Below are positions 6,770-6,810 of a stretch of DNA of 6,810 bases, piece after piece; position 1 is the stretch's first letter; the number at the start of each line of letters is the position of its first letter. Made by a program: the position numbers and the translations under genes. The notes under the pieces were generated by a model. That model worked only from the letters and a program-made list of their open reading frames with translations, did not search any database and was not told where the DNA came from. Source of the stretch: Eubacteriales bacterium. Its GTDB lineage: Bacteria; Bacillota; Clostridia; Christensenellales; CAG-138. The stretch spans positions 1 to 6,810 of the forward strand of contig JAQVRG010000084.1 of assembly GCA_028701165.1 (NCBI GenBank), in the 5' to 3' direction.

Positions 6770-6800
6770 TTGCATAGACGGAAAGTCTATCCTATGTTAT
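6770..6800 (+). promoter_or_regulatory. Possible promoter with a dyad in its spacer
   Basis: A perfect 6-base dyad (arms 6774-6779 and 6785-6790, 5-base centre GGAAA) lies between TTGCAT (6770-6775) and TGTTAT (6795-6800). Taken as -35 and -10 these are 19 bases apart, and TATGTT at 6793-6798 would give 17. A dyad inside a 19-base spacer is the known layout of promoters controlled by MerR-family regulators. The hexamers are poor matches and no downstream gene is visible in the window, so this is only a suggestion. Confidence 0.2.
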
Positions 6801-6810
6801 TCTAGCGGTG

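Noticed and set aside
6746..6774. Imperfect inverted repeat TGCAAATG / CATTGCA after the small frame, considered as a terminator
   Set aside because: The stem has a bulge and is AT-rich, with a long loop and no T-tract behind it.
6575..6775. Minus-strand 66-codon frame upstream of pstS
   Set aside because: It has an arginine- and cysteine-rich composition, no ribosome site and no recognisable feature. It overlaps the slightly more plausible plus-strand frame.

Overview
The window carries one complete phosphate-uptake and phosphate-sensing operon, entirely on the minus strand. Read in the direction of transcription (right to left) it is pstS, pstC, pstA, pstB, phoU, a PhoB/PhoP-type response regulator and a PhoR-type sensor histidine kinase. 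All seven genes look intact: each has its family motifs, a plausible start and a near-normal length. The organism is most likely a Gram-positive Bacillota, probably a moderately GC-rich member of the Clostridia. The reasons are the lipoprotein form of the phosphate-binding protein, strong AGGAGG-type ribosome binding sites, and the style of the response regulator and kinase. This assignment is inferred from protein style, not from a search.

Layout: bases 1-95 are a short AT-richer intergenic stretch downstream of phoR, with two weak stem-loops and no clear terminator. The kinase lies at 96-1748, the response regulator at 1745-2419, phoU at 2422-3066, pstB at 3066-3824, pstA at 3821-4681 and pstC at 4684-5553. 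A 62-base gap with a perfect GC-rich hairpin follows, then pstS at 5616-6425. Bases 6426-6545 are the control region: a likely -10 element and three copies of a TTTTAC(A/G) motif that look like a PhoB/PhoP box. Bases 6546-6810 hold a doubtful 60-codon plus-strand reading frame and a small dyad that may belong to a promoter for a gene beyond the right edge.

How the parts work together: PstS captures inorganic phosphate outside the membrane, PstC and PstA form the channel, and PstB drives import with ATP. PhoU is known in this family to link transporter state to the kinase. The kinase phosphorylates the response regulator, which probably binds the repeats upstream of pstS and activates the whole operon when phosphate is low. 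From pstC to phoR the genes overlap by up to 4 bases or are 2 bases apart, which suggests translational coupling. The hairpin after pstS is placed where it could let the binding protein be made in excess over the membrane components.

I found no sign of a previously undescribed system. The content is a canonical Pst-Pho locus, and the points worth a second look are regulatory details and the unassigned right end.
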